DNA of 64,000 nucleotides from contig JAXLSU010000012.1 of the NCBI GenBank assembly GCA_046330455.1, forward strand, positions 47,085-111,084, written 5' to 3'. This document shows, piece by piece, positions 16,977 to 26,027 of this stretch; the stretch's first letter is position 1; the number at the start of each line of letters is the position of its first letter. The stretch is from CAVQXR01 sp046330455. Its GTDB lineage: Bacteria; Actinomycetota; Thermoleophilia; Gaiellales; Gaiellaceae. Both the position numbers and the translations under genes were made by a program. Below the pieces are notes generated by a model, which saw only the letters and a list, made by a program, of their open reading frames with translations, did no database searches and had not been told where the DNA came from.

Positions 16977-17372
16977 TCAGCGCCCGGAGCGCGGCGGGGG
17001 AGGCGGCCCTCCGGGGGGCCTCTCCTCGAGCAGCCGGAGCCTGTGCTCGAGCTGGGCGACCTTCAGCTCGAGCTCGTCGAACCGCTCGCGCTTCACGAGC
17101 CCGAGGTCGTCGAGCAGGCCGGCGAGCACCGACGTCGCCCGCTCGCCCAGCCGCTGACCGGCGCCCGAGGCCCCGAGGAAGCTCTCGGCCTTGCCGGCCG
17201 TGGCCTCGACGGCACCGATCCCGGCCGAGACGAGCCGGTCGATCGCCTCGCGCACCGCCGCCGCGTCGGGCCCCTGGGTCGGGCCGGGCGCCTCCTCCGG
17301 CGGCGGGCCGAGGGCCTCTCCGCCCGGGGGCTCCTCGTCCGTCCGGGGTGCGCCGTCAGCGTGCTCGTCCAT
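16977..17372 (-). CDS. Small UbiK/phasin-like coiled-coil protein
   Basis: This 131-residue protein has an acidic, proline-rich N-terminus (residues 1-40), an amphipathic helix (AVREAIDRLVSAGIGAVEAT) and a C-terminal coiled coil with FDELELKVAQLEHRL, then a proline-rich tail. The helix plus short C-terminal coiled coil resembles UbiK/BMFP accessory factors and phasins, but similarity is weak. The ATG at 17372 overlaps the secDF stop by 17 bp and the ABC1 kinase gene follows. A role as membrane-binding partner of the kinase is plausible but unproven. Confidence 0.6.
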   Translation of the reverse strand: MDEHADGAPRTDEEPPGGEALGPPPEEAPGPTQGPDAAAVREAIDRLVSAGIGAVEATAGKAESFLGASGAGQRLGERATSVLAGLLDDLGLVKRERFDELELKVAQLEHRLRLLEERPPGGPPPPPRSGR

Positions 17373-20187
17373 GGGGCCTCGTTCGTCGTCGCTGCCTGCG
17401 CGCCTCCCGCCGGGCGGCCTGATCGGCCGGCGAGACCGGGGCCGGGACCTCGGCATCGGCCTCGACAGGGGCCTCGTCGACATCTGGCTCCGCACCGGGC
17501 GGCTCCTCGTCGCCGGTCGGCGTTGCGGCTCCGTGGCCGGCTCCGGCGACCGCGCCGGCCATCCTGCGCGAGAGCCGGCGGGAGCTCACAGCGGGCGGCA
17601 CCGCGGCGCCTTCCGCCCGCTCGCCCTGCTTGTCGTAGACGTCCTCGGCCGCCGTTCCCCGCCGGTTTGCCCACTCGGGCTCGCGCTCCATGATGACCGC
17701 GAGCAGCGGCGTCGCGATGAAGATCGTCGAGTACGCGCCGGAGATGATCCCGACGAGCAGCGCGAGCGCGAAGTCCTTGAGCGTGTCGCCGCCGAACAGG
17801 AGCAGCGAGAGGACGGGCAGGACGGTGATGAAGCTCGTCGCGAGCGAGCGCCTGATCGTCTCCCAGAGCGACTGGTTCGCGACCGCGGCGAAGCTCGAGT
17901 GCCGCATCAACGGGATGTTCTCGCGAATGCGGTCGAAGATGATGATCGTGTCGTAGATCGAGTAGCCGAGGATCGTGAGCACCGCGGCCACCGTGGACGT
18001 CGAGACCTCCGCCTGGACGAGCGCGTAGACGCCGAGCGTGATCACGAGGTCGTGGAGGAGCGCGACCATGACCGGGACGCCGAAGCGCCACCCGAACCGC
18101 AGCCAGACGTAGAGGAAGATGAGGACGAGCGAGACGCAGATCGCGAGGATGGCGCTGCGGAGGATCTGGCCGCTGAAGCTCCCGGTCACCGTGCTCGAGC
18201 CGATCGACTCGGCCTGGACCCCTTCGACGAGCGCCCGGTTCAGCTCGGCGCCCTGCTCGGCAGTGAGCGACTCCGTCCGGATCTGGAACTGGGTGAAGAG
18301 ATCGTCGCCCTCGGGCGTCCCGCGGCCCTGGACGACGGCGCTCTCCCCCACCACCTCGCCGGCGACGCTTCGGACCTCCTCGACCGAGGTGGGCGCCGGC
18401 GTCGTGAACCCGACCTGGGTCCCGCCCTCGAAGTCGATGCCGAGGTTCAGCCCCCGGACGCCGAGCGCGACGATGCCGATCAGCACGACCGCGGCGGAGA
18501 TCGCGAACCACGTCCGCCGCTTGCCCATGAAGTCGATCTTCTGCCAGGCCGGGACGGGGTTCGGCGAGGCCCCCATGAACTTCGGGTTGTCGAACCAGCG
18601 GAAGCCGGAGATCACCCCGAGCATCGCCCGCGTCGCGGCGACCGCGGTGAACATCGAGAGCGCGGTACCGATCAGGAGCATGAGCGCGAAGCCCTTCACG
18701 CCCGCCGTCGCCACGGCGAAGAGGATGAAGGCCGTGATCATCGTGACGACGTTCGCATCGACGATCGTGGCGAAGCCCTTCCGGTAGCCGGTCGTGATCG
18801 CGGCCCGGACGGACTTGCCGGACCGTACCTCCTCCTTGATCCGCTCGAAGATGACGATGTTCGCGTCGGCCGCGACGCCGATCGTGAGGATGAGGCCCGC
18901 AAAGCCCGGCAGCGTCAGCGTGACGTTGAAGAGCAGGATCGCCCCGTACAGGAACACCCCGTACACGGCGAGCCCCGCGATCGCGACGAGCCCGAGGAAC
19001 CGGTAGATGAGGAGCAGGAAGAGCGCGACCGCCACGAGGCCGCCGATCGCGGCGATGACCGCCTCGCGCAGCGAGTCCTCACCGAGGGTCGCCGAGACGA
19101 CGGTGCGGTTGACCTGCTCGAACTTGAGCGGCAGGGCGCCCGTCTGCAGGACGAGCGCGAGGTCCTGCGCTGCCTGATCCGACTCGAGGCCCGTGATCTG
19201 CGCGTTGCCGGCGATCCCGTCCGGGTTCTGGTTGAAGTCGATGTAGGGCGCCGTGATGATCTTCCCGTCCAGCACGATCGCGAAGTGCTGGAACAGGTCG
19301 GTGCCCGTGCTGTACTGCTGTGTCTTGAGGACGCCCCGCTCGGCGAGCGCCTTCGTGATCGCATGGAACTTGTCCTGCCCCTCGCCCGTGAACTGCAGCA
19401 GGACGATCGACTGACCGGTCTGGTCGAAGTCGGCCCGTGTGCCCTTCAGCTCGAGATCCCGGCCCGTCAGCTCGGGAACCGGATTCTCGGGGTCGGTCGG
19501 CTGGTAGCGGAAGACGTAGTAGAACGGCTGGATCGGGACGCCGCTGACGCCCGGGCAGTAGATGGACTCCGGCGGCCCGCACGTGAGGATCGTCATCCCG
19601 GCCGGGACGCCGAGGAACTCGGAGCCCTCGGGCGCCTTCCCGTCGGGCAGGTCCTCGAGGATCTCCTCCTTCGTCACCTCGGGCCCGGCGAGCAGGCGCT
19701 TGTCCTTGCCGTACAGGTACCACGCGGCCGCCGGCTCGCCGGAGCTCTTGAGCTGTGCCTGGAGGTCCTGGAGCAGCGGGTAGAGCTTCGGGCTCGGCAG
19801 CACCTGGGTGCCGGTGGAGTCGATCGACGGCGGGAGCGCGTCGCCCTCGAGATCGTAGAACTGCAGCTCCGCGGTCTTGCCGACGATCTGCGCCGCACGC
19901 TCCGGGTCGTCGACCCCCGCGAGCTCGATCACGATCTGATCCTCGCCCTGCGTACGGATCTCTGGCTCGGAGACGCCGATCCGATCGACGCGGTTGCGGA
20001 TGATCGAGACCGACCGGTCGAGCGCGTCCTTCGTGATCTCCTCGCCCGCGGGTGCCTGCGCCTCGAGGACGATCTCGACGCCGCCCTGGAGGTCGAGCCC
20101 GAGGACGGGGCTTCGCGTGAGCGCGAGGGCGACGGCGGCGCCGAGCAGGGCGACCACCAGGACGATGATCAGGTGGTAGCGGCGCAC
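17356..20187 (-). CDS. secDF: Protein translocase SecDF fusion
   Basis: This 943-residue membrane protein joins SecD (about residues 1-500) and SecF (about 560-860) in one chain. Each half has the expected motif: VLGLDLQGG at about residue 29 and LGIDFEGGTQ at about 580. Each also has the six-helix bundle, with TLTLPGFAGLILTIGVAADA in SecD and TVAAVLTILGYSIYDTI in SecF. SecDF uses the proton gradient to pull proteins out of the Sec channel. The C-terminal 80 residues are charged and alanine/proline-rich. It follows yajC by 21 bp. Many actinobacteria keep secD and secF as separate genes, so the fusion is worth noting. Confidence 0.97.
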   Translation of the reverse strand: MRRYHLIIVLVVALLGAAVALALTRSPVLGLDLQGGVEIVLEAQAPAGEEITKDALDRSVSIIRNRVDRIGVSEPEIRTQGEDQIVIELAGVDDPERAAQIVGKTAELQFYDLEGDALPPSIDSTGTQVLPSPKLYPLLQDLQAQLKSSGEPAAAWYLYGKDKRLLAGPEVTKEEILEDLPDGKAPEGSEFLGVPAGMTILTCGPPESIYCPGVSGVPIQPFYYVFRYQPTDPENPVPELTGRDLELKGTRADFDQTGQSIVLLQFTGEGQDKFHAITKALAERGVLKTQQYSTGTDLFQHFAIVLDGKIITAPYIDFNQNPDGIAGNAQITGLESDQAAQDLALVLQTGALPLKFEQVNRTVVSATLGEDSLREAVIAAIGGLVAVALFLLLIYRFLGLVAIAGLAVYGVFLYGAILLFNVTLTLPGFAGLILTIGVAADANIVIFERIKEEVRSGKSVRAAITTGYRKGFATIVDANVVTMITAFILFAVATAGVKGFALMLLIGTALSMFTAVAATRAMLGVISGFRWFDNPKFMGASPNPVPAWQKIDFMGKRRTWFAISAAVVLIGIVALGVRGLNLGIDFEGGTQVGFTTPAPTSVEEVRSVAGEVVGESAVVQGRGTPEGDDLFTQFQIRTESLTAEQGAELNRALVEGVQAESIGSSTVTGSFSGQILRSAILAICVSLVLIFLYVWLRFGWRFGVPVMVALLHDLVITLGVYALVQAEVSTSTVAAVLTILGYSIYDTIIIFDRIRENIPLMRHSSFAAVANQSLWETIRRSLATSFITVLPVLSLLLFGGDTLKDFALALLVGIISGAYSTIFIATPLLAVIMEREPEWANRRGTAAEDVYDKQGERAEGAAVPPAVSSRRLSRRMAGAVAGAGHGAATPTGDEEPPGAEPDVDEAPVEADAEVPAPVSPADQAARREARRQRRRTRPHGRAR

Positions 20188-20208
20188 GGGGTGAGGGTAG
20201 CGGGCGGA

Positions 20209-20586
20209 CTACCCGGAACGCTTGCCGAATCCACCCCAGCGCTTCTCCTCGCGCACGGGCTCCGGCATGCTTCCCCCGTCGACCGACTCGGCTACGACGG
20301 TCTCGAGGGCCGCCGGCTCGACGGGCTCCTCCACCTCGGGCGGCACGATCTGGGCGATCGCCCGGCGGGCCACCTCGATCTGGACGTCCTCGGCGATCTC
20401 GAGCACGATCCGGTCGTCGTGGACCTCGATGACGTCGCCGTAGACGCCGCCGACCGTGACGATCTCATCGCCCGGCGCGAGCCGGGAGAGCATGTCCTGC
20501 GCGGCCCGCTGGCGCTTCTGCTGCGGCCGGATCGCAAGGAAGTACATCACGGCGAACATGACGACGATGATGATCAGAAATGCCAA
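20209..20586 (-). CDS. yajC: YajC, Sec translocase auxiliary subunit
   Basis: This 125-residue protein has one N-terminal membrane helix (FLIIIVVMFAVMYFLAIRPQ), the RPQQKRQRAAQ segment and the GDEIVTVGGVYGDVIEV strand block that define YajC. A TTG at 20586 is chosen because GGAGGG lies 7 nt upstream and the membrane helix starts at once; longer forms add only basic residues inside the tgt stop region. It lies between tgt and secDF, the classical order. The C-terminal 50 residues are acidic and variable. Confidence 0.93.
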   Translation of the reverse strand: MAFLIIIVVMFAVMYFLAIRPQQKRQRAAQDMLSRLAPGDEIVTVGGVYGDVIEVHDDRIVLEIAEDVQIEVARRAIAQIVPPEVEEPVEPAALETVVAESVDGGSMPEPVREEKRWGGFGKRSG

Positions 20587-20599
20587 CTCGGGACCCTCC

Positions 20600-21742
20600 C
20601 TAGACCGGCCCCGCGCCGGTCGAGCGAGCGAGTACATCCGCCTTGAAGGCGGCGAATGCCCCGCGCTCGATGGCGTCCCGCGCGCCGGCGGTCAGCTCGA
20701 TGAGATAGCGCACGTTGTGGATAGACAAGAGTACCAACCCGAGCAGCTCCCGCTGGGTCACGAGGTGACGCAGGTAGCCGCGTGAGAACCGGGCGCACGC
20801 GGGACAGCGGCAGGCGGGGTCGAGCGGCCCGGGATCCCGCGCGAACCGCGCGTTCCTGAGGTTCAGCCGGCCCTCCCGCGTCAGGGCCGTGCCCGTCCTC
20901 CCGAGCCGGGTCGGCAGCACGCAGTCGAACATGTCGATCCCGCGCTCGACGACCTCGAGGATGCCCTGCGGGTCCCCGATCCCCATGAAGTAGCGCGGCC
21001 GCCCGGCCGAGAGCAGCGGGGCGGCGTCCGAGACCGTGTCGAGCATCGTCTCCCGCGTCTCGCCCACCGAGAGCCCTCCGAGTGCGTACCCGTCGAAGCC
21101 GAGTGCGCAGAGCTCCTCGATCGAGCGGCGGCGAAGCTCCCGGTCGACCCCGCCCTGCGAGATCCCGAAGAGGAGCTGCCCGGGCGCACGCGGCGCCGCG
21201 AGCTGGCGCGCCGCCCAGGCGGTCGTTCGCTCGACGGCGGCCTCGAGCCGACCCGTCGGAGCCCCCGCGGGCTCGACGACGTCGAGGCACATCGCGATGT
21301 CCGAGCCGAGCCGGCGCTGGATCGCGGCGACCGACTCCGGGGTGAGCCGGGTGGCGGTCCCGTCGTACACCGACCGGAAGGTCACACCGCCGTCGTCGAG
21401 GGCGAGGATCGTATCGCGCAGCGAGAAGATCTGGAACCCGCCGGAGTCGGTGAGGATCGGCCCGTCCCAACCCATGAACGCGTGGAGCCCGCCGAGCCCC
21501 TCGACGACGTCCTCGCCGGGGCGGAAGTGGAGGTGGTAGGTGTTCGCGAGCACGACGGACGCCCCCAGGTCGGCCACGACCGCCGGGTCGATCCCCCTGA
21601 CGCTCGCCCGCGTTCCGACCGGCATGAACACCGGCGTTCGCACCTCACCGTGAGCGGTCTGCAGCACGCCTGCGCGGGCCTCACCGTCCCGGGCGACGAG
21701 CCGGAAGCCGGGCCCGGAGCATCCGTCTGCGGCGTCGCTCAC
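20600..21742 (-). CDS. tgt: tRNA-guanine(34) transglycosylase
   Basis: This 380-residue protein exchanges guanine 34 for preQ1 in GUN anticodons. It has the active-site loop LTDSGGFQIFSL, the substrate block FGISQGGVD with GGLSVGE, the PRYFMGIGDP strand and the zinc site CRCPAC with a downstream His in LLSIHN. The GTG start overlaps the queA stop as GTGA, so translation is coupled. With queA here and queG at 32304-33377, the window encodes the late steps of queuosine synthesis. Confidence 0.97.
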   Translation of the reverse strand: MSDAADGCSGPGFRLVARDGEARAGVLQTAHGEVRTPVFMPVGTRASVRGIDPAVVADLGASVVLANTYHLHFRPGEDVVEGLGGLHAFMGWDGPILTDSGGFQIFSLRDTILALDDGGVTFRSVYDGTATRLTPESVAAIQRRLGSDIAMCLDVVEPAGAPTGRLEAAVERTTAWAARQLAAPRAPGQLLFGISQGGVDRELRRRSIEELCALGFDGYALGGLSVGETRETMLDTVSDAAPLLSAGRPRYFMGIGDPQGILEVVERGIDMFDCVLPTRLGRTGTALTREGRLNLRNARFARDPGPLDPACRCPACARFSRGYLRHLVTQRELLGLVLLSIHNVRYLIELTAGARDAIERGAFAAFKADVLARSTGAGPV

Positions 21743-22680
21743 AGGATCGCCATCGCGTCGCCGAACGAGTAGAAGCGGTAACGCTCCTCGATCGCGATCC
21801 GGTAGAGGCGGCGCGTTTCCTCGACCCCGGCGAACGCCATCACGAGGGCGAGCAGGCTCGAGCGCGGCAGGTGGAAGTTCGTGACGAGCGCATCGACCCG
21901 CCGGAACGAGAACCCGGGCGTCACGAACAGCTCGGTCCTCCCCTCGAGCGGGCCGCCCGCGGCGATGGTCTCGAGCGTCCGGACCGCGGTCGTTCCGACC
22001 GCGACCACGCAGGAGGCAGCGCGGATCCGCACCCACACGGCCGGCTCGACGCGGTAGCGCTCGCCGTGCAGCGCGTGCGCCTCGAGCTCGCCGTCTCCGA
22101 GCGGCCGGAACGTGTCGAGCCCGACGTGGAGAGTGACCCGCTCGGTGTCGAGGCGGGCGAGCACCGCGTCCGTGAAGTGCAGCCCCGCGGTCGGCGCCGC
22201 GGCCGAGCCGGCGTCGCGCGCATACACCGTCTGGTAGCGGCCGGGGTCGCGTAGCGGCTCGTGGATGTAGGGCGGCAGCGGCAGCTCGCCGTCCGGCTCG
22301 CCGGCGAGCTCGACGGTCCACTCGCCCTCTCCGTGGTAGCGAAGGAGCGTCACCCGGCCGAGCCGCATGCCGGGCCGCAGGCGGCGTGACGGGCGTGCGA
22401 GCGCCCGCCAGCCCGTCCCGTTCAGCCGCTCGAGCAGCAACACCTCGGCAGCACCTCCGCCGGGCCGCGTGAGGTGGAGCCTCGCCGGCACGACACGGCT
22501 GTCGTTGACGACGACGAGCGCGCCCGCGGGAAGCACGTCCGGCAGCTCGCCGAAGCGGCGATGCGAGACCGTGCCGGTCGCGCGCTCGAAGACGAGCATG
22601 CGTGAGCTGTCCCGCGGCTCGAGCGGTCGCTGCGCGATCAGCTCCGGCGGCAGCTCGTAGTCGAGCTCGCTCGTCTTCAT
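21739..22680 (-). CDS. queA: S-adenosylmethionine:tRNA ribosyltransferase-isomerase
   Basis: This 313-residue protein transfers the ribosyl part of SAM to preQ1 in tRNA, giving epoxyqueuosine. It shows the family motifs DYELPPELIAQRPLEPRD at the N-terminus, VVNDSRVVPARL, PTAGLHFTDAVLARL, GTTAVRTLE and TNFHLPRSSLLALV. The length is a little short of the usual 340 residues. It heads the queA-tgt-yajC-secDF cluster. TACCGT lies nine bases before its ATG on a 10-bp sequence shared with the divergent gene. Confidence 0.96.
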   Translation of the reverse strand: MKTSELDYELPPELIAQRPLEPRDSSRMLVFERATGTVSHRRFGELPDVLPAGALVVVNDSRVVPARLHLTRPGGGAAEVLLLERLNGTGWRALARPSRRLRPGMRLGRVTLLRYHGEGEWTVELAGEPDGELPLPPYIHEPLRDPGRYQTVYARDAGSAAAPTAGLHFTDAVLARLDTERVTLHVGLDTFRPLGDGELEAHALHGERYRVEPAVWVRIRAASCVVAVGTTAVRTLETIAAGGPLEGRTELFVTPGFSFRRVDALVTNFHLPRSSLLALVMAFAGVEETRRLYRIAIEERYRFYSFGDAMAIL

Positions 22681-22689
22681 CCGCAGACA

Positions 22690-22699
22690 ACGGTACAGT
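22690..22699. promoter_or_regulatory. Overlapping divergent -10 boxes between queA and a coiled-coil gene
   Basis: ACGGTACAGT holds TACCGT read leftward (22695-22690, nine bases before the queA ATG) and TACAGT read rightward (22694-22699, seven bases before GTG 22707). The two boxes share two bases, so polymerase could serve only one side at a time. Confidence 0.5.
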
Positions 22700-22706
22700 C
22701 CGTTCC

Positions 22707-23183
22707 GTGGACGCCGACGCGATCGAGCGTGCGCGGATGCGCCTGCAGGCGCTGTCGGGTGAGCGGGTCGACGAGCCTGCCCTGCAGGCAGCGCTCGAGC
22801 GCGCCCGGGCAGGGCTCGAGGCGTTCGCCCAGAGCACGGCGGAGCTCGAGGCGACGCTGCCCCAGCGCGTCTCCGAGGCCCTCCACGACACCCTCCGCTC
22901 GGAGGTCCTGCCGGTCGGGCGCCACCTCGCCGAGGTCAGGGGGCTCTCGTCTCAGACGATCCGGCGTCTCGAGCGCCTCCAGGGTGAGATCGAGGCCGAG
23001 CGCAAGGCCCGCGTCGAGGATCTCGCGTTGCTCGTCGACCTGATCACCGCCGGCTGGCGGGGGGTCGAGCGGCGTCTCGACCGGATCGAGCGTGTCCTCG
23101 ACCGGATCGAGCAGAACCTCGACGAGCGCTGGCGCGGAACGTCGATCCGGCGCCTCGAGGACCGCCGCCTCCCCCCGGCCTGA
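22707..23183 (+). CDS. Small helical coiled-coil protein of unknown function
   Basis: This 158-residue protein is not recognised. It is almost entirely helical and charged, with a long heptad-rich part (ERLQGEIEAERKARVEDL, then RLDRIERVLDRIEQNLDERW) and no signal peptide or membrane helix. It could be a structural or scaffold protein. The GTG start is leaderless by position (TACAGT seven bases upstream). A methyltransferase gene follows 7 bp after its stop, so the two share an mRNA. Confidence 0.65.
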   Translation: MDADAIERARMRLQALSGERVDEPALQAALERARAGLEAFAQSTAELEATLPQRVSEALHDTLRSEVLPVGRHLAEVRGLSSQTIRRLERLQGEIEAERKARVEDLALLVDLITAGWRGVERRLDRIERVLDRIEQNLDERWRGTSIRRLEDRRLPPA

Positions 23184-23190
23184 GCGGCGG

Positions 23191-23925
23191 ATGGACGCGC
23201 AGCCGCTCCTCTACACGGAGCTGGCAGGCTGGTTCCACCTGTTCACCCATCCGGACGACTACGCCGACGAGGCGCGCACGTACGAGCGGCTGATCAGGGA
23301 CGCCTGCCCGCAGGCGCGGACGCTGCTCGAGCTCGGCTCCGGCGGAGGCAACAACGCCTTCCACCTGAAGCGGTCGTTTCGCTGCACGCTCAGCGACCTC
23401 TCGGAGGCGATGCTCGGGGCGAGCCGGACGATCAATGCCGACTGCGAGCACGTCCACGGCGACATGCGCACCCTGCGGCTCTCGCGCACGTTCGACGCCG
23501 TGTTCGTCCACGATGCGCTGTCGTACCTGACCTCGGCCGACGACCTGGGCGCGGCCCTGGCGACCGCGTTCGTCCACACGCGGCCGGGCGGCGTCGCGCT
23601 CCTCGTTCCGGACTGGACCCGCGAGAGCTTCGCTCCCGGGACGCACGCGGGCGGTCACGACGACGGGCCTCGGGGCGTGCGGCACCTCGAGTGGGTGCAC
23701 GAACCGGCGCCCGGCGCCACCACCTACACGGTCGACTACGCGCTCCTGCTCCGGGACGGCGACGACGTCCGCGCCGTCGCAGACCGTCACGTCTGCGGGC
23801 TGTTCCCGCGCCGGGAGTGGCTCGAGCTCCTGGCAGCGGCCGGGTTCGAGGGAGTGAAGACCCCACCGCTCGACCCGGCCGTCCACGCCGAGCAGACCGC
23901 CTTCGTCGCCCGCAGGCGGGCGTGA
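23191..23925 (+). CDS. Class I SAM-dependent methyltransferase
   Basis: This 244-residue protein has a Rossmann-like methyltransferase core: motif I LLELGSGGGNNAFHLK (about residues 45-60), an acidic strand CTLSDLSEAML, and a post-motif region VFVHDALSYLTSADDL. The substrate is unknown. The N-terminus (LYTELAGWFHLFTHPDDYADE) is typical of small-molecule methyltransferases related to UbiE/MenG-like proteins. It is co-transcribed with the upstream coiled-coil gene and convergent with a histidine kinase gene. Confidence 0.82.
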   Translation: MDAQPLLYTELAGWFHLFTHPDDYADEARTYERLIRDACPQARTLLELGSGGGNNAFHLKRSFRCTLSDLSEAMLGASRTINADCEHVHGDMRTLRLSRTFDAVFVHDALSYLTSADDLGAALATAFVHTRPGGVALLVPDWTRESFAPGTHAGGHDDGPRGVRHLEWVHEPAPGATTYTVDYALLLRDGDDVRAVADRHVCGLFPRREWLELLAAAGFEGVKTPPLDPAVHAEQTAFVARRRA

Positions 23926-23931
23926 CGCCTC

Positions 23932-25308
23932 TCACGCGGTCGGCAGGAGGAGCCGGAAGCTGGCGCCGCGAGGCGCGCCCGTGTCGAGTTCGAGGTGCCC
24001 GCCGAGCGCCTCGGCGAGCTCGTGGGCGATCGCGAGCCCGAGGCCCGTGCCGTGCCCGTTTCGCGACCAGAAGGGTCGAAACACCCGGTCGCGCTCCTCC
24101 GGGGAGACACCCGGCCCGCTGTCGCTGACGGACAGGCAGGCCCGCCGGCCGTCGATCTCGAGACGTAGCGACACCTCTCCCCCGTCCGGCGTCCACTCGA
24201 ACGCGTTCGCGAGCAGGTTCGAGACGATCTGGAGGACCCGGTCGCCGTCGCTGCGGAGCGTCGGCGCGGTCGCAACCGTGCGCTCGAAGCGGATCGAGCG
24301 GGCGCGGGCCTCCTCGGCGAAGCTCTGGTAGGCCTGCTCGGCGAGCTGTCCGAGGTCGACCTCCTCCTCGACGAGCGTGAAGCGGTTCGCATCGAGCTTC
24401 GCGAGGTCGAGGAGGTCGCCGACGAGCCGGGAAAGGCGCTCCGCCTCGGCCTGGACGACCTCGAGCGAGGCGTCCCGGGCCTCCGGATCGGACGCAAGCC
24501 CGTCCCGCATTGCGCCCACGTGGCCGCGGATGGCCGTCAGCGGCGTTCGCAGCTCGTGTGACACGGACATCAGGAAGTGGCGCTCGAGCAGGTCGGCCTC
24601 GGAGAGACGGCGGGTCATCTCCCGGAAGCGATCGGCGAGCTCGGCGATCTCGTCCCCCGACCGGAGCTCCGGCACGTCCACGTCGTAGCGTCCCTTCGCG
24701 ACCTCGTCAGCGGCGCGCGAGAGCGCGAGCACGGGACGCGTGAGCCGTCGCGACAGGTAGAGGAAGAGGCCGGCCGCGACGGCGAGGCCGACGGCGATCG
24801 CGATCGCCACCCGCCAGAGCAGCGCCACCCAGCTCGCACCGAGCTCCGCCCGCGGCCGTGCGACCACGAGCTCCCCGAACGTCTCACCGCCGAACCCCAA
24901 GGGCTCGGCGACCGCGTGGTAGACCTGGTCGGCCCCGGGCGGTGTGAACTCGATCTGCGTCGGGCGCTCCGGGAGCGTCTCGAGGCCGGCCTGCTCGAGG
25001 GTCAGGCTCCGGAGCCCGGAGATCTGGCCGGGGAACACGTCCGTCCCGACGTAGTAGAGGCGCGTGCCGGTGGCGGCCTCGAGCCGGGGGGCCGCGAACG
25101 TCGGCGCACGGGCGCCCTCGTCGACGGCCTGCAGAGCGGCGCCCTCGTAGAGCGCGGCGAGCTCTCGCGCCTGCCGGCGCAGGTCGTTGACGGTCTGGCG
25201 CTCGGTGTAGTCCTGGAAGAGCCGGATCGCCACGACCGCCGTCACGATCCCGGCCAGGACGACTCCCGCCAGGAAGATGGCGGGGAGACGGAACCGCAGC
25301 GATCGCAT
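23932..25308 (-). CDS. Sensor histidine kinase with HAMP domain
   Basis: This 458-residue membrane kinase has an N-terminal helix (FLAGVVLAGIVTAVVAIRL), an extracytoplasmic sensor region of about 120 residues, a second helix (VAIAIAVGLAVAAGLFLYL), a HAMP domain, a HisKA domain with SVSHELRTPLTAIRGH and an ATPase domain ending in GLGLAIAHELAEALGG. It would autophosphorylate and pass phosphate to the regulator encoded 14 bp upstream. It is the last of a three-gene operon with that regulator and a secreted protein, so the secreted protein may be part of the signal pathway (inference). Confidence 0.93.
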   Translation of the reverse strand: MRSLRFRLPAIFLAGVVLAGIVTAVVAIRLFQDYTERQTVNDLRRQARELAALYEGAALQAVDEGARAPTFAAPRLEAATGTRLYYVGTDVFPGQISGLRSLTLEQAGLETLPERPTQIEFTPPGADQVYHAVAEPLGFGGETFGELVVARPRAELGASWVALLWRVAIAIAVGLAVAAGLFLYLSRRLTRPVLALSRAADEVAKGRYDVDVPELRSGDEIAELADRFREMTRRLSEADLLERHFLMSVSHELRTPLTAIRGHVGAMRDGLASDPEARDASLEVVQAEAERLSRLVGDLLDLAKLDANRFTLVEEEVDLGQLAEQAYQSFAEEARARSIRFERTVATAPTLRSDGDRVLQIVSNLLANAFEWTPDGGEVSLRLEIDGRRACLSVSDSGPGVSPEERDRVFRPFWSRNGHGTGLGLAIAHELAEALGGHLELDTGAPRGASFRLLLPTA

Positions 25309-25322
25309 CGCAGGCGCTCCGG

Positions 25323-26027
25323 TTACGCGGGCGCGGGCCGCGGCTCCGCCGAGACCTTGTAGCCGACCCCCCACACCGTCACGATCGGGCATGCCTCGCC
25401 CAGCTTGCGCCGGAGCTGCCGGACGTGAACGTCGACCGTCCGCGTGTCACCCGCGAAGGTGTAGCCCCAGACGCGCTCGAGCAGCTGATCGCGCGTGAGC
25501 ACGAGGCCGCGATGATCGAGCAGCTCCCAGAGCAGATCGAACTCCTTCGGCGCCAGCTGGATCTCGGTACCGTCGACGCGGGCCTCCCGGCGACCGGCGT
25601 CGACGACGAGGGAGCCGTTCTCGAGCACGGCGCTCTCAGGCTCCCGGCGGGCCGGAGCCGCGCGGCGCAGGATCGACTTGACGCGGGCGACGAGCTCCCG
25701 CGGGTTGAACGGCTTGGTGAGGTAGTCGTCGGCCCCGACCTCGAGGCCGACGATCTTGTCGACGTCGTCGTCCCGTGCGGTCAGCATCAGGATCGGCACG
25801 TCCGAGCGCTGGCGGATCCGGCGGCAGACGTCCATGCCGTCGAGATCGGGAAGCCCGAGATCGAGGACGACGAGCGCCGGGCTCTCGGCCCGCTCCTTGC
25901 CGATCGCGTCCTCACCGGTGGCGGCGATCGAGACGGCGAAGCCGCCCTTGCGGAGGTACATCGAGACGAACGACGCGATGCTCTCCTCGTCCTCGACGAC
26001 GAGGATCCGCCGGTCGCGATCGCTCAC
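25323..26027 (-). CDS. OmpR/PhoB-type response regulator
   Basis: This 234-residue protein has a receiver domain (ILVVEDEES at residues 8-16, VVLDLGLPDLDG with the phospho-Asp about residue 53, LMLTARDD and KPFNPRELVARV) and a winged-helix output domain ending VWGVGYKVSAEPRP. It is followed at 14 bp by its partner kinase gene. Its GTG start overlaps the stop of the upstream secreted-protein gene as GTGA, so the three genes form a tightly coupled operon. Confidence 0.95.
   Translation of the reverse strand: MSDRDRRILVVEDEESIASFVSMYLRKGGFAVSIAATGEDAIGKERAESPALVVLDLGLPDLDGMDVCRRIRQRSDVPILMLTARDDDVDKIVGLEVGADDYLTKPFNPRELVARVKSILRRAAPARREPESAVLENGSLVVDAGRREARVDGTEIQLAPKEFDLLWELLDHRGLVLTRDQLLERVWGYTFAGDTRTVDVHVRQLRRKLGEACPIVTVWGVGYKVSAEPRPAPA

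Noticed and set aside
17191..20646. An 1151-codon plus-strand open frame opposite secDF and yajC
   Set aside because: Antisense to secDF and yajC. The sequence is low-complexity charged residues with no recognisable motif.
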